NCBI GenBank assembly: GCA_022606425.2
Contig: JAHDVF020000001.1
Span: 930,001-994,000, forward strand
From: Lepidostoma basale
Taxonomy: Eukaryota > Arthropoda > Insecta > Trichoptera > Lepidostomatidae
DNA: 64,000 bases
Direction of reading: 5' to 3'
Made by a program: the position numbers and the translations under genes. Below are positions 63,056-64,000 of the stretch, piece after piece (the first letter of the stretch is position 1; each line of letters opens with the position of its first letter). Below the pieces are notes generated by a model. The model did not search any database, had not been told where the DNA came from, and saw only the letters and a program-made list of their open reading frames with translations.

Positions 63056-64000
63056 TTAGGTCCTTACATATGAAATTGGCGTTTTGCCGTACTGGCAACT
63101 TTGATCTCAAATATCTTCTCTTTGGTTAGGAATTCCAAATTCAAATTTATACAGCTATTTACTCAAGTATTTGTGTTTCGAAAATTATGATTCATTCGTT
63201 TTTTCCTCAATTGCTTTTTTTCTTTGCGTCATTCAGTTTACAAAATGGAAAACTTGAAATATCGCGTTATTTACGAGTACGAGTTCCACCGTGGCACCAG
63301 TGCTGCAGAAACGGCTCGAAGGATTAATGATGTGTATGGCGACGGTGCCGCAAAAGAAAACACAGTGCGTTTTTGGTTCTAACGTTTTCGTTCTGGAAAT
63401 TTCGACCTGCAGAACAAGCCCCGTGGACGGCCGGAGACCAAAGTTGATAATGAAGAATTGAAGGCTATTGTGGAAGCGGATCCATCGCAAACCACGTCCG
63501 AGTTAGCTGCAGGCTGCGGTGTTAGTGATAAAACTGTTTTAATCCACTTTAAGCAAATTGGGAAGGTGAAAAAGCTTGAAAGGTGGGTATCTCACGAATT
63601 GAGTGAAGCAAATCAACAAACGCGCGTTGACTGCTGCGTTGCCTTGCTCAACCGGCACAATAATGAAGGGATTTTGAATCGAATCATTACCTGTGATGAA
63701 AAGTGGATCCTGTATGATAATCGGAAGCGCTCATCGCAATGGCTGAACCCTGCCGAACCAGCCAAACCATGCCCCAAGCGAAAATTGACTCCAAAAAGTT
63801 ACTTGTGAGCGTTTGGTGGACTAGTGCTGGTGTCGTTCACAACAGCTTTCTTAAATCTGGCCAGACGATTACGGCAGATGTCTATTGTCAGCAACTGCAA
63901 ACCATGATGGAAAAGCTAGCTGCTAAACAACCGAGGCTGGTTAATCGCTCTAGGCCACTGCTGCTTCATGATAACGCTAGAACACACACTGCACAACAGA
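63056..64000 (+). pseudogene. Cecropia-type mariner with disrupted transposase
   Basis: A mariner terminal repeat, TTAGGTCCTTACATATGAAA, starts at 63056 after TA (63054-63055). The transposase ATG is at 63245. In order: an N-terminal helix-turn-helix (YRVIYEYEFHRGTSAAETAR, TVRFWF), a second DNA-binding block (ELKAIVEADPSQTTSELA), a WVSHELSEAN linker (usually WVPHEL), the first catalytic Asp in ITCDEKWILYDN (about 63690-63720) and the second in LLLHDNART (about 63965). The third Asp of the DD34D triad and the right repeat lie outside the window. Two lesions were seen: TAA at codon 46 (63380-63382), one base from CAA, and a one-base loss near 63790 that shifts the frame before the KLLVSVWW block. 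It was a cut-and-paste transposase acting on its own ends; this copy cannot make it. Low damage suggests a fairly recent arrival. Confidence 0.92.

Overview
The window is eukaryotic, AT-rich, intergenic or intronic DNA, very probably from an insect and plausibly a moth or butterfly. Reasons: it has a cecropia-type mariner at the right edge, RTE/BovB-like, Jockey-like and CR1/L2-like LINE relics of the kind common in insects, tRNA-derived SINEs, a Lepidoptera-style repeat near 44.3 kb, and no compact genes, operons or Shine-Dalgarno sites. The order is an inference; another arthropod cannot be excluded.

Almost everything recognisable is transposon debris. One RTE-like family, called RTE-A here, left about 37 fragments (2-58925) on both strands. 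Most are 5' truncated, encode the C-terminal part of the reverse transcriptase and end in a (TTAG)n tail. Other layers are a Jockey-like LINE (best copies 9385-10190 and 33505-34370), a CR1-like LINE 3' end (CR1-G), an L2/CR1 fragment (44590-45110), several other RTE-type tails, a tRNA SINE (five copies), foldback repeats, a mariner-like mini-element (16157-16638) and a cecropia-type mariner (63056 to the window edge). Nesting and target-site duplications give a local insertion history.

The most interesting layer is a set of short hammerhead-ribozyme-like motifs scattered from 0.8 to 61.3 kb. They occur as single motifs or as head-to-head pairs inside long inverted repeats. One family accompanies a Penelope-like GIY-YIG endonuclease relic (26551-26837), which fits the established presence of hammerheads in Penelope-like elements. 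At least four families differ in stem II and stem III but keep complementarity. One set replaces the core C3/G8 by U3/A8. All carry an extra U before stem II. The best fold is at 29392-29440 (+).

The only host-gene candidate is a GC-richer open segment on the minus strand (18260-18661) with a splice-acceptor-like start and a hydrophobic C-terminus; its identity is unknown. No rRNA, functional tRNA gene, CRISPR array or bacterial regulatory element was seen. All coordinates of old repeats are approximate to about 5-20 bases because they were read by eye.
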